From a virus, in IMG/VR virus record IMGVR_UViG_3300023174_000122, positions 1 to 64,000 of that record: a DNA stretch of 64,000 bases; one strand, 5' to 3'. How positions within the stretch are numbered: the first letter of the stretch is position 1; every line of letters starts with the position of its first letter. The notes beneath the pieces were generated by a model. It searched no databases and had not been told where the DNA came from. It was given only the letters and a program-made list of their open reading frames with translations. Both the position numbers and the translations under genes were made by a program. Shown here piece after piece: positions 26,227 through 36,559 of the stretch.

Positions 26227-27752
26227 TGAGCAATATAAGTTTACCATATGGTTTTTTAGAAGGCTCAAGTTTAGCTGATAAAAAGATTACAGCTTTTGCT
26301 ACCAAAAGAATAGAGCCAATATTTAATGGCCCAATTCAATACGCAAATAAGGTAGTGTTTACAATAGAAGGAGAATATCTTCCTCAAGGAGTTGAAGGGA
26401 ATATACCTAATCAAGCAACAATTGGTATTAAAACATTTTTAGATAGTTTTTCTACATTAAATAATGGTAATTGTACGCTTTCAAGTATAAATTTGAATGA
26501 AGCTAATTGGATTGGTCATATTCCATATACTGTAGAATGCGAATGCTATAGTTTCATGGATGATAATTTAAATAAGACTATAAATGCTAAAAATGAAATA
26601 AGTGTTACCGAAAATATAGATGGAACAATTTCTATTAATAGAAGTATAGACGTAAGTGCAATATCAATTGCTGGTTCAAATGCTCTAACTAACGCAAAAA
26701 CTTTTGCTCAATTTCTTAGTGGACAAACATCAAGTTGGAATTTAAATTACTCTACAAGCTCTAAAAATGGAACTTTTGGTTCAACTGTATTAAATAGTTC
26801 TTCAGAAACAGCAGACGTTACTAATGGAAGTTACAGTATACAACAAAATTTTACAGCTAATCTCTCAAACACGCATATAAACAAAAAAGCTATAGTAAAA
26901 AACAATATAGAAAAACAATCCAGTATTGATGGATTGGCTACGTTAAATATAAAATCTAGCGTTATAGGAGGAATTAATTCATCTGAACTAGAATTAAAAA
27001 GTCTAGCAAAAACAAACGCTTTTTCTCCTCCTGCAGATTTTTATTTAATATCAAATACGACTAGTTATGATGATGTCCAAAAAACAATTGAAATTAATAC
27101 TGTTTATTCTAATGATTTAACTATAACTAAAAATGGAAATAAAGTCACAAATAGTTTAAGTTTTAATTATGATTTTTTTGCTCAAACTACAAGCGCTTCA
27201 TTTAATTCTGAATCTAAACCAGCTACAGTAATAAAATCTACTAACAATACAAAAGCAGATTTATCTAAAGACATTTCAAAACAAATAAAAGATTATGATC
27301 CTTTAGGACAAAATCTTATCTTAGAGGGCGCAAGCGATAGCGATAGTATTTTAACCCAATCATCAGCATATTCAGAAAATTATATATCATCTCCTGCTGT
27401 GCAAGGTGGTTCGCAAGGTATATCTATGCATGATCTTAGCTGTAATATTGATTATCAGGCTGGATTTCCACAGAATACTTTTGCACCAATTTTAAGTGGT
27501 AAAGGTGAATATTACCTTGAAAATTTAGATTTTGTTAACAATTCAGTCTTGACTGTTTCAGTGCAAGGAAAATATGTTACTACTCCACCTACCGTAAGCT
27601 TTTTTAAAGATTTTGTAACAAGCGGGGAAATAGTCAAATTAAGCAAAACTTTATTATTAAAAGACGAAATTTCAATTGACCATAAAAATAGAACTTTTAA
27701 TTATACAAAACAAACCGTTGGAAATGATTCAACCTTCAAGGATATAACATGA
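26226..27752 (+). CDS. Distal tail / baseplate protein, paralogue 2
   Basis: 508 residues. The N-terminal part reads KVVFTIEGEYLPQG, then TIGIKTFLDSFSTL, which is the pattern of a beta-sandwich tail-ring subunit. The middle resembles the preceding gene (NGSYSIQQNFTANLSN). A C-terminal domain (about 400-508) is beta-rich. It overlaps its neighbours at both ends (TAATG and ATGA), so it is translated with them. Structural tail-tip role inferred from order. Confidence 0.45.
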   Translation: MSNISLPYGFLEGSSLADKKITAFATKRIEPIFNGPIQYANKVVFTIEGEYLPQGVEGNIPNQATIGIKTFLDSFSTLNNGNCTLSSINLNEANWIGHIPYTVECECYSFMDDNLNKTINAKNEISVTENIDGTISINRSIDVSAISIAGSNALTNAKTFAQFLSGQTSSWNLNYSTSSKNGTFGSTVLNSSSETADVTNGSYSIQQNFTANLSNTHINKKAIVKNNIEKQSSIDGLATLNIKSSVIGGINSSELELKSLAKTNAFSPPADFYLISNTTSYDDVQKTIEINTVYSNDLTITKNGNKVTNSLSFNYDFFAQTTSASFNSESKPATVIKSTNNTKADLSKDISKQIKDYDPLGQNLILEGASDSDSILTQSSAYSENYISSPAVQGGSQGISMHDLSCNIDYQAGFPQNTFAPILSGKGEYYLENLDFVNNSVLTVSVQGKYVTTPPTVSFFKDFVTSGEIVKLSKTLLLKDEISIDHKNRTFNYTKQTVGNDSTFKDIT

Positions 27753-30700
27753 AAAATAGTACTAAATATTTTTTAAATAATCTTAGCGTCGGGACCGAGG
27801 ATTATATATTGCATTATATGTTTGATAGCGATAATTTTAGTGGAAATTATTACGTATATAATAATTCTACTTATGAAGATTATACTGGATATTATTCTGG
27901 ATCAAATTTAACCAATAATTTAAATAAACAAACTGGATATTTATATTTTACTGGCACAAGTAATTTAAAGATAAACCTTAAAGACTTTCAGAGCGATTCT
28001 TATACATTTTTGCTATCTTACGAAAGAACTAACAATAGTCCTTGTGTGTTATTTTCTAATTTAAATACTGGCGCTAATGGTCAATATTACGGTTTTAATG
28101 CTTGTGTTAATAGCTATAATAATCTTTTAATTGAATATTATGATTCTAATAAAGAATTAAAATATCTTTCTCCAAAATACAATCTAGACACAAAAGGGAT
28201 TATTAGCTTTAGGGGTTACGCTGATAATATTTTCTTGAGTTATTATAATGCTGCATATGATGATTTATTTACTGAAGCTTTTTCTATTGATAATAATATT
28301 TCGCCAAACGTAAGTGGTTTAATAGTCTTGGCTAGCGGAAAGTTTTCTAACTTACCAAATTATAGTGGCTACATCAAAGACTTTATCTTTATCGACAAAA
28401 ACATAAATGATTCTCAGTTAAATAAAATTATAGATCAATTCACTTATAATTTAAAAACATACTATACTTTTGAGAAAGGCGCAGAATCTTACAGCTATAG
28501 TAATTACCCAGAGGATGTTACTCATGTTTTTGATAGTTATGTTGATGTAACTGGTTGTTTTAATAATACATTTTTAGATAATACTGGAGTAATTTATGGC
28601 AGTATAACAGGAAGTAATTATAGTTTAGATCTTACTGGAATCACTGGATACAATTTAACTACTCCACAAAATTTATTATTATTAAAAAATAAAATTAAAA
28701 AATTTGAATATTTTGGGGATGGAACAGCTTTAGCTTTATTACAAGATAATACTATTACTGGATGGGGAAGTAATGATCAAGGATCTCTTTATGGAGTTAC
28801 TGGATACGCTGGACATTGGACTGGATCTCCAGTTGGAAAACTAACAAATATAACAGACATATCTTGCAAAAATAATTTTTGCTTTGCCTTAAAAGATGAT
28901 AATACGGTAACTGGGTGGGGAGATAATGGTTACGGAAAGATATATGGCACAATATTATATACCGATCCAATGAATAACATTTTTACTGGAAATTATAGTG
29001 ACACTCCACTTGGCCAATTAACAGATATTACTAGTGCTAAAGTTGGATATAATCATTCATTATTCTTAAAAAATGATGGAACATTAATTATTTGGGGAGA
29101 TAATAGTTTTAATCAAGTTGCATTTATTAATGATAGAGAGAATTTAAATTATCCTCTTAAAATACAAATTACTGGCATATATAATGATTGGAGCTATCTT
29201 TCTGGATTAACTTTAAACTATACTGGACAATATAACTCTAAACCAGCATATAAATATACCAATGATCTTGAAAATTTTGGTCTTTCCTTATATAACAATA
29301 CAACTGGCTGGATTTTAGATTATGGTAGTTTATCTGATGTTATTGAAATTACTGGTAATACAAGCTTGCCAACAAACAACAATTTAAATATTCCATATCA
29401 AATAGTAATTGAAAATAGTCAAGATACAGGAATTAATGGATTATATATTTATAGAAGTGTAGATTCAATTTATTGGAAAGATGGCACTAACTCTAATGTG
29501 ATCATTGGAAATGATGGAGGATATGGTAATAACGTATGGGGTATTGAATCTTACGGAGATATAGTTTATTTTAATAGTGGAATTGGTTCGCCAAGTTTAT
29601 TTCCTTTAACTGGTTGGAGTGGAAATAATGAATTTGATTACTATGGTGATATTACTATCAAACCAAAATATGTTCAATTGGATTATGTATATAATAGTGA
29701 TACTGAAGGAAGATTTACTGGAGTTTTTGAAGAGACTTTGATAGCTCAATTAACTGGAATATCAAAAATATCTGTTGGAGGATATCATAATGTAGCTTTA
29801 AAAGCAGATGGAACTGTAACTGGTTGGGGCGGAGAAGGTCTTGACGCAAATCCAAGAGGTGGAAATGGCTTAACTGGAGTATTAGATATTGCTGCTGGAA
29901 CTACTCATACAATAGCTATATTAAATACTAATAACTCAATAACAGGTTGGGGAGATGATATGCATGGTCAAGCTGGTGATCCACTTGGTTTAACTGGCGC
30001 AATTCAAATAGATGCTGGATTTAATTTTTCTACTATTCTTTTAGCAAATAAAAATTTAAATTATTATGGATTAGTAGGATTTGGTAATTTCTTAACAAAT
30101 GTTAAAAAATATAATAGTTCAGAATATGGAACGTATGCAGAATATATAACTGGTCAACAAGTTAAAAATTTAGTTTCTGGTAACGCTTATTTTAATTATA
30201 CCATAGAAGTTGAAAGACCGACTATAGTAACAGAAACAATAACAACAATAGTTAGTCAAATTTCTGGTTATGAAAATCAACTATTATTTTCTGGAGTAAC
30301 TGGATACAATACTGGTTGGTATAAAGATATCCCAGATTTTTGTGGAACAGGATTTCCGCTTTATCTTATTTCTGGTATTATCGGAACTATCACGGGAGAT
30401 GTATTAACTGGAATTGATATAACCACTTCATCTTCTATTTCTCAAAGAGTAGTTCTCTCAAATCAAACTTATCAAACTGGATTTTCTTCTGGTATTTACG
30501 ACTCTCTCAAAACTGGAAATTATATTTATGAATTTAATTATACCAATAATGGTAATGATGTTAACGGATTAGAAAATTTATACTTAGATTCTGGTTATTA
30601 TACTCAACAGTCTAAAAATATTTTAGACAGAGAAAATTGCTTGATAACAAATAAAAATACCACCCTAAATTATAATAAAAATTATACTTTAGAGAAGAAC

Positions 30701-31402
30701 ATAGAATTCTTAAAAGATTTTGGTGTTGACTTATTATTGATTAATCAACTTATAGATAACAAAGATATAATTGAAATTTACTTATTTAAAATAAATAGCG
30801 GCCTAAATGTAGATTTAAATAATTCATTATTAATGAGCAAGTCTTCTAAAGATTTTAGATTTAATAATAGCGGATTAAATTATTCCGTAAATTTAAATGG
30901 TGTAGCTCAAATTACAGGGAGCAATTATACTATATCTAATACGACATTAGGTTCTCCAGTTTCATTTTATGAATTTAGTGATAATCTTGATGGGGATTTC
31001 ATCAAAACTAATGAATTTTTATTAAATTATACTGGTCAGACTGGTCAAGCTTTATCAACAAAAGACTTTTTATATTTAAATGGTCAAAAATTAATAAGTG
31101 GATATCAATATAATTTTGGGTCTTCTGCTGTGAGCTTTGTTACTGGAAACATTCCTGTCACAGGATTAATATATGGATTTAATGTGTTGGTTGATTATGT
31201 TGTATATACTGGTAATATGTATACTTTTGATTTACCTAGATTTAGTAAAAATAGTGAATTAATATGGTTAAATGGTATTAAATTAAGATCTGATAGCTAT
31301 TATGAAATTTCAGAAAATGATTCTTTTTATAATCCAATTTTTAGTGACAAAACAGCTGTAAATATATATAATAATACGGATAATTATTTTAATGAGTACT
31401 AA
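27749..31402 (+). CDS. Tail-tip adhesin with LamG-like domain and RCC1 repeats
   Basis: 1217 residues. Residues about 15-225 look like a LamG/concanavalin domain (YILHYMFDSDNFSGNY, then GYIKDFIFIDKNIN). Then come RCC1-type beta-propeller repeats with the core ALKxDGTVTGWGxN: three at about 317-451 (for example DDNTVTGWGDNGYGKIYG) and three at about 670-780 (KADGTVTGWGGEG, NNSITGWGDDMHG). The insert between them is Tyr/Gly-rich. The C-terminal 400 residues are Asn/Tyr/Thr-Gly rich strands. RCC1 propellers usually bind proteins. Its stop overlaps the next start by 11 bases. Confidence 0.65.
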   Translation: MKNSTKYFLNNLSVGTEDYILHYMFDSDNFSGNYYVYNNSTYEDYTGYYSGSNLTNNLNKQTGYLYFTGTSNLKINLKDFQSDSYTFLLSYERTNNSPCVLFSNLNTGANGQYYGFNACVNSYNNLLIEYYDSNKELKYLSPKYNLDTKGIISFRGYADNIFLSYYNAAYDDLFTEAFSIDNNISPNVSGLIVLASGKFSNLPNYSGYIKDFIFIDKNINDSQLNKIIDQFTYNLKTYYTFEKGAESYSYSNYPEDVTHVFDSYVDVTGCFNNTFLDNTGVIYGSITGSNYSLDLTGITGYNLTTPQNLLLLKNKIKKFEYFGDGTALALLQDNTITGWGSNDQGSLYGVTGYAGHWTGSPVGKLTNITDISCKNNFCFALKDDNTVTGWGDNGYGKIYGTILYTDPMNNIFTGNYSDTPLGQLTDITSAKVGYNHSLFLKNDGTLIIWGDNSFNQVAFINDRENLNYPLKIQITGIYNDWSYLSGLTLNYTGQYNSKPAYKYTNDLENFGLSLYNNTTGWILDYGSLSDVIEITGNTSLPTNNNLNIPYQIVIENSQDTGINGLYIYRSVDSIYWKDGTNSNVIIGNDGGYGNNVWGIESYGDIVYFNSGIGSPSLFPLTGWSGNNEFDYYGDITIKPKYVQLDYVYNSDTEGRFTGVFEETLIAQLTGISKISVGGYHNVALKADGTVTGWGGEGLDANPRGGNGLTGVLDIAAGTTHTIAILNTNNSITGWGDDMHGQAGDPLGLTGAIQIDAGFNFSTILLANKNLNYYGLVGFGNFLTNVKKYNSSEYGTYAEYITGQQVKNLVSGNAYFNYTIEVERPTIVTETITTIVSQISGYENQLLFSGVTGYNTGWYKDIPDFCGTGFPLYLISGIIGTITGDVLTGIDITTSSSISQRVVLSNQTYQTGFSSGIYDSLKTGNYIYEFNYTNNGNDVNGLENLYLDSGYYTQQSKNILDRENCLITNKNTTLNYNKNYTLEKNIEFLKDFGVDLLLINQLIDNKDIIEIYLFKINSGLNVDLNNSLLMSKSSKDFRFNNSGLNYSVNLNGVAQITGSNYTISNTTLGSPVSFYEFSDNLDGDFIKTNEFLLNYTGQTGQALSTKDFLYLNGQKLISGYQYNFGSSAVSFVTGNIPVTGLIYGFNVLVDYVVYTGNMYTFDLPRFSKNSELIWLNGIKLRSDSYYEISENDSFYNPIFSDKTAVNIYNNTDNYFNEY

Positions 31403-34400
31403 AAATAAAGTAGAAGCTATAACGCTAAATGGAAGCAACCAATATATGGGTGGCAAAATATATTTTTGCAGTTTTAGTCCAAATTTTAGTGAAAAGCCAA
31501 GCGAAGTTCAAGTTAATGTGATAAGTGAAAATGGTACATATTCTAAGCCAAATATTAATTTTAGTGCTCCAGTAAAAGTTAAAATTGGAAAATTAGATCT
31601 TGGCGATATGTACCCTTATAAATATAAAAATCGATATTCTTCTCAAGGAAATATTTTAGAAGTGTCATTTATAGATCCAAGTTTTATTTTAGATAAAATT
31701 TTTGTTGGATTAATTGGTAAGCATGGATGGAGTACAACCTTCGCAAAAGAAATAAAAGAATCAAATGAAAAAACTTTCTCAGAAGCTTTAGGAATACCTA
31801 GTAGTAGCAGCAGCAGTAGTAGCAGCGGTGTTGGCGAAGGTACTGACATTTATCATAGAGTAACTGATAATTTTTGGTTAATTGGAAGACAATTTCATCC
31901 TTGCGATGAAAATAAAGATAATGTCATAACTCATCAAGAAGCATATAATGTAGATCCTTGTGATCCATGTCCATCTTGTCCAGAAGATAAATATGAGAAT
32001 CGTTGCAAAGAATTAGCTTATACAACTATATTTGAAGTAGGATACTGTTTTCAAGATCTAATTGATACGGTTTCAAGTTTTAAGATTAAGCAAGGTTCAA
32101 CAGACATAACTTTAGAAACTCCTCAAGGATTAACTATAGATCAATTAAATAAATTCTATAGAGACTACCACGGACCTTTAAGAGAAGTCTTAACAGCTTG
32201 GGCAAATGATTTTGGTCTTAATTGGTATTACGATATAAAAGATAAAAAAATTAAATTCATCGATATCTCGTCGAAAGAAATACAAGTAGATGTTAAAACT
32301 ACAATTGCTAAATATGATAAAAAAAGTCTTATTTCTTATGATCACGAAGTATCTGCTGAAAATACTAGTCAACGAGGCGCAATCTCTTGGTATGAAAGGG
32401 GTGGAGAAAGAAAAAGCGCAGACTGCTCGAAGGCTAATACGGTTATACTTTCTGCGCTATATGGGGCCGATTATCTTGGTAATAGAAGTCGAACTCTTCT
32501 TAAAGGAGATGACATTAATTCTAATACGGACATAATGGGCTCAATATTAAGAGCTTATAACCCATTACTTCGTGAATTATTCTGGCAAAGAGCCGTTTAT
32601 AAAATGAACAAATCATCAGATCTAATAGATTATATCAATGATTTTTCTATAGGTGCTGGTAGCAGTAGCAGCAGCAGCAGCAGCAGTGTTCCATTTGGAA
32701 GTTTTGGTGATGATAATTATGAATATCAATCATCTAATAATAAAATACTACCAGAACTAGGAGATATGCAAATTCTTGCAGTTATTGATTGCGGTTTATC
32801 TAAAACCGATAAAGAAAAAACAACTTTTCAAAAATTTGCTAATGCTCAATATGAAGATCTAACAAGAAGCATGAACACTTACGATAGAATAAAATTTATT
32901 CAAAATAGCGGATTTTTTGTTGTTGCGTATATAAATGAAGATACTTTAGCTAAAAGGTACGATATGGAAGATGAGCTTTATAGTTTTCTTGGTAAATTTT
33001 TTATTAGAGAGCACCTTTTTCGTTTGTGTGGAATCACTGGAAATGATGAATTTGTAAAAAATAATACTAACTTAGAGTCTGCTGATGGCACAGCTACTAT
33101 TTATTCTAAAAAAGATGGTATTGGTAGTCATCCATTAAGTAAATATAAATTTTATAAAAGTGGTTATTTAGGATGTATTGTTGGAAGTGGTAATGTATCT
33201 ACGACAGATCCAAAATCAAATAAAGGAGCTATTGGACAGAGTCAAGGATTTCAAATGCAGGAAAGACAAGCAAATGGAATAAATACAGTGCAGTTACAAG
33301 AAACTCCTCAAAAATATGTTGATGCAGGAGGAAGTGCTGGATCTATGATATCTCCTGAAAAAGGTAAAGAAAGTATGTCTAGATTTGAGCAAACTGCAAT
33401 TATTTTAGAGCGAGAACCTAAGTGGTATCCAGAAGTTCAATTATTTCAAGATCAATATAATGATTACATTAATAAAAATTTAAGTCAAATGGAATGGAAA
33501 TTATTTGGAAATAATGGCATGCCTCCTGGATCCGATTGGGTGACAACAGCATTTGGAGGAAATACTGGATTTTTAAAAAGTGGAATAGCTGGATCAATTA
33601 AAGTATTTGTTGTGGAGACTGGAGATTTTCCTGTATATCCTTTATTCCAAGAAGATTTCGGTAGTACTTACTCGCATCCTATAGATCAAACGGCTACCGC
33701 TTCCAGAAAAATGCTAAGAAGAGTAGGCGGAAAATATTCTCCTCAAACTCCAATAGGATTATTAAATAATACATGTCATAAGATTAACTTTGGTAAAAGT
33801 AAAACTCTACCAGAAATTTATACTCCACCACATACTTTTGTCAAATCAACTAAAAAAGATTTAATAGAAAAAGATATTTTAAGTGAAACAAAGTCTCAAG
33901 GAGCAGGAGGAGGAGCTAAATCTTGTGATGTAGGTCTAGGAAAAGAACCTCACAGAGTGCCAGCTTATAGAGTATATGTTTCTCAATCTTTTTCTCAAGC
34001 GGTTACATTGCCAAAAATACAAACTGGAGTATTTTCGAATATGAAATGCGATACTGCCGTAAGAAATTTAAATGTTAGTTATACTAAATTAACTGATGAT
34101 GATTTTAAAAGCTATACGGGAAGTAACGGTTATGGATGTATTCCTGATACAAGATATTTAGATGGAATAAATAACGCTTATACTGGGAATGTTTTTTCTA
34201 ATACTGTACCAGATGATAGTTTGAATATAGAAATCAAAGGTTTACCAGATCTTCAAGACTACGCTCAAGAAATTAAGCAAGGTTTAGATAGTGTTAATAT
34301 ACAAATTTCTGATCAAGGCATTAATTCAACTTTGCAATACAGTACAAAAATGGTAAAAGGCATATCTTCAGATTTATTAAAATTCCAAAATTCTAGAAGA

Positions 34401-34427
34401 TTTGATAAAAATGCTAGAGGCATATAA
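31392..34427 (+). CDS. Tail hub-like protein with EF-hand loop and serine linkers
   Basis: 1011 residues. Residues about 5-110 form a beta domain. A nine-serine linker (137-145) leads to a cysteine-rich insert with the EF-hand loop DENKDNVITHQE (172-183), all ligand positions filled, and the cluster CDPCPSCPEDK. The block LREVLTAWANDFGLNWYYD with KKIKFIDISS is typical of tail hub proteins (gp27/gpD-like). A second nine-serine linker lies at 424-432. A long C-terminal half follows. It probably forms the tail-tip hub, with calcium stabilising an insert domain. Large compared with ordinary hubs (350-400 residues). Confidence 0.6.
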   Translation: MSTKNKVEAITLNGSNQYMGGKIYFCSFSPNFSEKPSEVQVNVISENGTYSKPNINFSAPVKVKIGKLDLGDMYPYKYKNRYSSQGNILEVSFIDPSFILDKIFVGLIGKHGWSTTFAKEIKESNEKTFSEALGIPSSSSSSSSSGVGEGTDIYHRVTDNFWLIGRQFHPCDENKDNVITHQEAYNVDPCDPCPSCPEDKYENRCKELAYTTIFEVGYCFQDLIDTVSSFKIKQGSTDITLETPQGLTIDQLNKFYRDYHGPLREVLTAWANDFGLNWYYDIKDKKIKFIDISSKEIQVDVKTTIAKYDKKSLISYDHEVSAENTSQRGAISWYERGGERKSADCSKANTVILSALYGADYLGNRSRTLLKGDDINSNTDIMGSILRAYNPLLRELFWQRAVYKMNKSSDLIDYINDFSIGAGSSSSSSSSSVPFGSFGDDNYEYQSSNNKILPELGDMQILAVIDCGLSKTDKEKTTFQKFANAQYEDLTRSMNTYDRIKFIQNSGFFVVAYINEDTLAKRYDMEDELYSFLGKFFIREHLFRLCGITGNDEFVKNNTNLESADGTATIYSKKDGIGSHPLSKYKFYKSGYLGCIVGSGNVSTTDPKSNKGAIGQSQGFQMQERQANGINTVQLQETPQKYVDAGGSAGSMISPEKGKESMSRFEQTAIILEREPKWYPEVQLFQDQYNDYINKNLSQMEWKLFGNNGMPPGSDWVTTAFGGNTGFLKSGIAGSIKVFVVETGDFPVYPLFQEDFGSTYSHPIDQTATASRKMLRRVGGKYSPQTPIGLLNNTCHKINFGKSKTLPEIYTPPHTFVKSTKKDLIEKDILSETKSQGAGGGAKSCDVGLGKEPHRVPAYRVYVSQSFSQAVTLPKIQTGVFSNMKCDTAVRNLNVSYTKLTDDDFKSYTGSNGYGCIPDTRYLDGINNAYTGNVFSNTVPDDSLNIEIKGLPDLQDYAQEIKQGLDSVNIQISDQGINSTLQYSTKMVKGISSDLLKFQNSRRFDKNARGI

Positions 34428-36520
34428 TGGTAACAAACTCTTTCATAAGAAGAAATTTTTTAAACCAAACTGGAGATTTTAATACCACTTGGAAAATTTC
34501 TGCTAATAATCTTACTGGATCTGGCTCTTTTGGCTTGAGTGGAGTAGGACAAAATTATTCATTTACAATAAAAAGTGGAGAAATATATGACCCATATAAT
34601 AAACTGCTTGGTTCATATCAAGTTAATATACCTTTTACTTTACAAAATAATATAAATAATTCAAAAGACTCCTTATATTATAATGAATCTCCTAAATTTT
34701 TATTTAAAACTAATGATTTTTTTACAAATCATAATTATAATTATTTTTTCGTTAATCCTTCTGGCCTAGATATTGATTTTGATTTTTTTATAAAAGGCGA
34801 AGCAACTACTTTACAAATTTCCACATTAAATCGTAGGTCTAAAAATGATAATACTAATGTCATAGTAAATACAATAACTGGTAAAATTGTTAACACGAAT
34901 AGTAATTTAAATGTAAAAATTTTTGATGGAAATATTCTAGATGCTCCGCAGTATACATTATCTGGATTTCCACTATCTTTTAATGATACTGGATACTTTT
35001 ACATAAATTCAGATAGTGGGACAAATAAATTTTTAAATAATAACTTAAATTTAGGAATGGTTTTAAACACTAATTTTGGACAAAGCAATTTTAATCTAAA
35101 TATCGTAAATGAGTATATACCTTTTAGATTTTCTTCACTTTCACTAAGTCCAAGCGGGGATATGTCTATAGCCCAAGATCAAACATTAAATGTATTAGCT
35201 CAATATGGTACTGATAGTGGTTCGTTTTTAAATATAAAATTAGAGTATATATCTGGTTCGACTGGATTTTTTACTGGATATCTTCCAGGTACAGGATATG
35301 TAACTGATACAATTTATGGGATAATAACTGGATCTGGTTATATAGAAAAAATATTAAATTATCCAATCTTATTAACAGGATATAACGCATTCAAATCAAG
35401 TTATGATTATTCTGAGGCAACAAATATAAAAATAACTGGTTTTGCTTATGCTACTGGAGATGTTATATTTAATTATTCTGTGACTGGAACTGGATTAGGT
35501 ACAGGTTTTGCATATTTAGATATACCTTCTAGTGGAAATATTAATGTTCATCTTTCTGGATATGTACCTTATGTAGGAGGTGGACTTTTAAGTTATACAA
35601 CTGGTAATTTTATAACAACTGGATATTCAGTAGATCAAAGCAATGACCCAATAACAATAACTGGATATTCTTCTCAAGTCACAAATTTTATAAACGTAAA
35701 ATATACTGGAGATATAACTGGAGTATTTTTAGAGAGTGGGCAGTATAAAAGCAAACTATTTAGTGGATATCATACGTCTTCATATGCTGGACAAAAAATA
35801 ACCAGCGACCCATATTATTTATTAGCTACTGGATACGCTACTGGATATAACAAAACTGGAATTGTAGATGCTGATTTTTTTAGATTTTTTGAAGGTGGAA
35901 ATTATTTTTTTATAAAGAACGCCACAGGAATTTCTGGGTATTCTCTTATATCTGATTCTGAAAATGTAATTACTGGATTATCAGGCTTATTAAATTGTAA
36001 AACTGCAGATCCTATAAAATATTCTGGTATAGCATTAATGTCTGGGATTAATAAATTTAATCTTTTTGTAGATGAGTGCGATGAAAATCCAATATTCTTT
36101 TATTTTCTAGCTACTGGTAAAGCTATTGGAGAAATTAATTTATATTCCGCCTTAGATAATAAAGTGGTTGATGCTGATATATTAAAATTTTTAATTATTG
36201 GCGCCAGTGGAAGCAATAAGAACAAATTTGCTAATTTAGAAAACTTAAATTATTTAACTGGGAACGCTTATGGAACTGGAATAAGAACTAGGATATCTCA
36301 TCTTGGAAATACTATAAGTGGAAGTGGATATTTTAGTGGTATTTTTTCAGAAGGTTCTTGCGAAAATTTAGGCATTTGGGAGCATAATTTTATTGATTTT
36401 ACAATTACCACTGGTCTTTATCTAACAAATAACTATATATCTTCTTTTGAAAGTAAAATTATCTCTTCGGAAGAGAATATATCCTCTAATTTCAATAGTA
36501 TTAAGTTCACTATTCTATAA
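34427..36520 (+). CDS. Tail protein rich in Thr-Gly repeats
   Basis: 697 residues, beta-rich and poor in charged residues. From about residue 270 there are many TGY, TGS and SGY units (for example STGFFTGYLPGTGYVTD), also seen in the neighbouring tail proteins. The N-terminus MVTNSFIRRNFLNQTGDF is helical. No known family recognised. It starts one base inside the preceding gene's stop (TAATG) and is the last gene before the next promoter-like element, so it belongs to the tail-tip operon starting with the tape measure. Confidence 0.55.
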   Translation: MVTNSFIRRNFLNQTGDFNTTWKISANNLTGSGSFGLSGVGQNYSFTIKSGEIYDPYNKLLGSYQVNIPFTLQNNINNSKDSLYYNESPKFLFKTNDFFTNHNYNYFFVNPSGLDIDFDFFIKGEATTLQISTLNRRSKNDNTNVIVNTITGKIVNTNSNLNVKIFDGNILDAPQYTLSGFPLSFNDTGYFYINSDSGTNKFLNNNLNLGMVLNTNFGQSNFNLNIVNEYIPFRFSSLSLSPSGDMSIAQDQTLNVLAQYGTDSGSFLNIKLEYISGSTGFFTGYLPGTGYVTDTIYGIITGSGYIEKILNYPILLTGYNAFKSSYDYSEATNIKITGFAYATGDVIFNYSVTGTGLGTGFAYLDIPSSGNINVHLSGYVPYVGGGLLSYTTGNFITTGYSVDQSNDPITITGYSSQVTNFINVKYTGDITGVFLESGQYKSKLFSGYHTSSYAGQKITSDPYYLLATGYATGYNKTGIVDADFFRFFEGGNYFFIKNATGISGYSLISDSENVITGLSGLLNCKTADPIKYSGIALMSGINKFNLFVDECDENPIFFYFLATGKAIGEINLYSALDNKVVDADILKFLIIGASGSNKNKFANLENLNYLTGNAYGTGIRTRISHLGNTISGSGYFSGIFSEGSCENLGIWEHNFIDFTITTGLYLTNNYISSFESKIISSEENISSNFNSIKFTIL

Positions 36521-36527
36521 TGAAACT

Positions 36528-36540
36528 AGTGTAAATACAC
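36528..36540 (+). promoter_or_regulatory. Candidate late promoter AGTGTAAA with small inverted repeat
   Basis: AGTGTAAA (36528-36535) forms part of the dyad GTGTA-AA-TACAC (36529-36540). It lies before the double ribosome binding site AAGGAAAAAGG and ATG 36560. Confidence 0.4.
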
Positions 36541-36559
36541 GAAGGAAAAAGGAAAAAAT

